Shown here: positions 62,432 through 64,000 of the stretch, in pieces
Layout: each line of letters opens with the position of its first letter
How positions within the stretch are numbered: position 1 is the first letter of the stretch
NCBI GenBank assembly: GCA_023263945.1
Contig: JALQTW010000002.1
Location: 124,001 to 188,000, forward strand
Direction of reading: 5' to 3'
DNA length: 64,000 bases
From: Patescibacteria group bacterium
GTDB lineage: Bacteria > Patescibacteriota > Gracilibacteria > Peribacterales > Peribacteraceae
Notes under the pieces: model-generated
What the model saw: only the letters and a program-made list of their open reading frames with translations
Databases searched by the model: none
Told to the model about the DNA's origin: nothing
Program-made: the position numbers and the translations under genes

Positions 62432-63462
62432 CAGAAAAGAAAAGGAATAAAACGATACCGGACTTTTTCGCAGTATTCTAGATAGTCAGGATCCAACGCA
62501 AGGTGACGCTCTTCCGTCAACGCACGAAGGAAATAGATAAGGGACCATGCAGACATGCCAATGATTCCTGCAAACCAGGCGTCCTGCGACATGAAGAACG
62601 GAAGAGCACTCATCCACCAGGCAAGATTTTTAGAGATATAGGCGGGGTGCCGGATAATGGCATAAGGCCCCCACGACACAATACCGCGGTTTGTGAGATT
62701 ACTGGAGCGTGGACCCAACGCGATGGTTGCCCATACATACACTCCCAGAAGGAGAAGAATGATGAGACGCCAAAGGGCAGTATCAGAGAGTGAAGAAAAA
62801 ATAGGAAAGTCCGTTGCCGGCCACACGAAAAAGAAATCTGGCACCTGATTAAAGGGTGGATAACAGAGAAGTGCAATCACCCAGCCGAAGAACGTTGGTT
62901 CTACGGAGCGAACGGTATTTCGGAGAAATGGATGTTCTACGATATAGCCAAACGTAAAGTAGAGTGTATCGATGAAGAAGAGTGTCGAGAAGAGAACGGG
63001 ATACCATCCGTTTATAAAGAGATCCAATCCAGTCCAGGAGCCTCCACGAAGTTCGTTCCAGTGTGTGAGAACATCGTTCGTGTTCCCGAAGACAAAATTC
63101 AGCATGATCGGTGTGAAGTAGAACTTCACAAGGAGAAAGAGCATGGCTGTCTTCTCTTCTTTCGAGACAAGTTTTTCCTGGGAATGGGAAAGAGGATAGC
63201 GGCGAAGATGATCAATACCTCTGGAAAAGAAGCGTCCTAGAACGCGAAAAACAAGAAGACCTTTGCTTTCCTTTGCACTCATACATGCTAGAGGAAAGCC
63301 GAAAAGAAGATATGCCCCACATAACCACAGGAGAACTTGCTGTGTTCTTTCATTCAAAAAATCAACATAGTAGAGATTCCATCGGTACACACCCAAGGCA
63401 ACAGCAAAGAGAATGATATTACAGAGAAACCCTTTAAAGGCAGCTTCCTTGCGGGAGGACAT
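62431..63462 (-). CDS. ICMT/PEMT-like membrane methyltransferase
   Basis: 343 residues with about eight membrane helices. The C-terminal region GPYAIIRHPAYISKNLAWW, followed by LTEERHLALDPDYLEYCEKV, is the AdoMet and substrate signature of isoprenylcysteine methyltransferase/phosphatidylethanolamine methyltransferase proteins. The N-terminal part is longer than usual (about 230 residues before the signature) and unfamiliar. A lipid or prenyl substrate is inferred from family. ATG 63462 lies 6 bases after TACTCT; the frame to 63516 is rejected. It is coupled to the GT-C gene by a one-base overlap. Confidence 0.82.
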   Translation of the reverse strand: MSSRKEAAFKGFLCNIILFAVALGVYRWNLYYVDFLNERTQQVLLWLCGAYLLFGFPLACMSAKESKGLLVFRVLGRFFSRGIDHLRRYPLSHSQEKLVSKEEKTAMLFLLVKFYFTPIMLNFVFGNTNDVLTHWNELRGGSWTGLDLFINGWYPVLFSTLFFIDTLYFTFGYIVEHPFLRNTVRSVEPTFFGWVIALLCYPPFNQVPDFFFVWPATDFPIFSSLSDTALWRLIILLLLGVYVWATIALGPRSSNLTNRGIVSWGPYAIIRHPAYISKNLAWWMSALPFFMSQDAWFAGIIGMSAWSLIYFLRALTEERHLALDPDYLEYCEKVRYRFIPFLF

Positions 63463-63482
63463 ACACAAAGAGTACCACGAGT

Positions 63483-63974
63483 TCAGCCAAGCGTCCCGCC
63501 TTGCTCCTTGAGCCATTGTGCTGCATCTTTATAGCGAGGACATAAACGATAGACGAGATTCCAGAACTGGGAGGAATGATTCAAGTGAACAAGATGGCAA
63601 CATTCGTGAACGGCAACGGAAAAAGCAACAAGCTCTGGTGCCATCATGAGTTTCCAGTTGAAATTCAGATTCCCCTGTTTGCTACAACTCCCCCACCGGG
63701 ACGTTTGCCCTTTAATGCTGATACGACGAAATGAAACACCGAGCTTTTGAACAAGAGATGAACAGGTGAGGTGAAAATAGTGTTCTGCCTGAAGCCGGTA
63801 CCATCGTTCAACAAGAGTTTTGATACGTTCACTATCATCAGGATGTGCAGAAACATGCAGAGTATTTTCTACACGATGAATGGGAGATCGACCTCGAGAA
63901 AGTGCGACAGAAAGTATGAGCTCTTGATCAAGAAAGGGAATCAAACCATCATCTTTCCATTGAAGAGAAGCCAT
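63483..63974 (-). CDS. YgjP-type metallopeptidase (DUF45), 5' end uncertain
   Basis: At least 163 residues. Motifs WGSCSKQGNLNFNWKLMMAP and VHECCHLVHLNHSSQFW are those of the YgjP/WLM-like family. HECCH supplies two zinc His and the catalytic Glu, and the later His in LNHS is the third ligand. In this family a site for cutting peptides or SprT-like repair is proposed, but the true substrate is unknown. The frame stays open upstream of ATG 63974 to the window edge, so the real start may lie outside. It is followed 20 bases later by the methyltransferase gene. Confidence 0.85.
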   Translation of the reverse strand: MASLQWKDDGLIPFLDQELILSVALSRGRSPIHRVENTLHVSAHPDDSERIKTLVERWYRLQAEHYFHLTCSSLVQKLGVSFRRISIKGQTSRWGSCSKQGNLNFNWKLMMAPELVAFSVAVHECCHLVHLNHSSQFWNLVYRLCPRYKDAAQWLKEQGGTLG

Positions 63975-64000
63975 GCGGGTTTTCTGCTTCTGGATGTGCT

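Overview
The window looks like chromosomal DNA of a Candidate Phyla Radiation bacterium, most likely the Peregrinibacteria/Peribacteria group. The reasons are short intergenic spaces, roughly half GC, UGA used as an ordinary stop (purL and obg end in TGA, which argues against the UGA-recoding Gracilibacteria and Absconditabacteria), scattered single housekeeping genes without their usual operon partners, tRNA genes with encoded CCA, and very large Ser-rich, Cys-rich exported proteins ending in one shared membrane segment and Arg tail. The lineage is inferred; there is no rRNA gene here to test it. Shine-Dalgarno sequences are almost absent. Instead, many genes have a -10 box only 6 to 12 bases before the start codon, so many mRNAs are probably leaderless. 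I used this spacing to choose several starts.

Layout. 1-2482 (minus) is the start of a secreted protein that runs off the left edge and carries three copies of a domain seen again in the 2807-residue giant protein. 2.6-21 kb is housekeeping: purL, a PEGA-domain secreted protein, murC, tRNA-fMet, an FtsB-like protein, rpmA, a lipoprotein, a degenerate tRNA-Ile array holding a GIY-YIG nuclease gene, cca, an endonuclease IV-like gene, gap, dnaK (CIRCE-controlled), obg, tRNA-Phe, an MscS channel and a circularly permuted DsbA. 21.1-22.3 kb is an M29 aminopeptidase. 22.4-32.5 kb holds the giant surface protein, a lipoprotein and a small membrane protein. 32.5-36.9 kb has a hypothetical gene, a SpoU methyltransferase, a purQ with a fused C-terminal part, frr, pyrH, a small membrane protein and tRNA-Arg.

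36.9-53.3 kb (minus) is a run of five secreted Ser/Cys-rich proteins. Four carry Myxo_disulph (DUF4215-like) repeats and an almost identical C-terminal signal. 53.3-62.4 kb follows with a PMT-family protein O-mannosyltransferase, two GT2 enzymes resembling polyprenyl-phosphate sugar synthases, and three more GT-C membrane glycosyltransferases. The right end has an ICMT-like methyltransferase and a YgjP-type metallopeptidase. Taken together, 37-62 kb reads as a surface-glycoprotein locus: mucin-like Ser-rich substrates next to the enzymes that could O-glycosylate them from lipid-linked sugars.

A second theme runs through the whole window. Intergenic gaps repeatedly hold imperfect 7- or 8-base tandem repeats, often arranged as two inverted arms. 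The word differs at each place. They occur between co-directional, divergent and convergent genes, and similar heptamer runs are also translated in frame inside purQ and three surface-protein genes.
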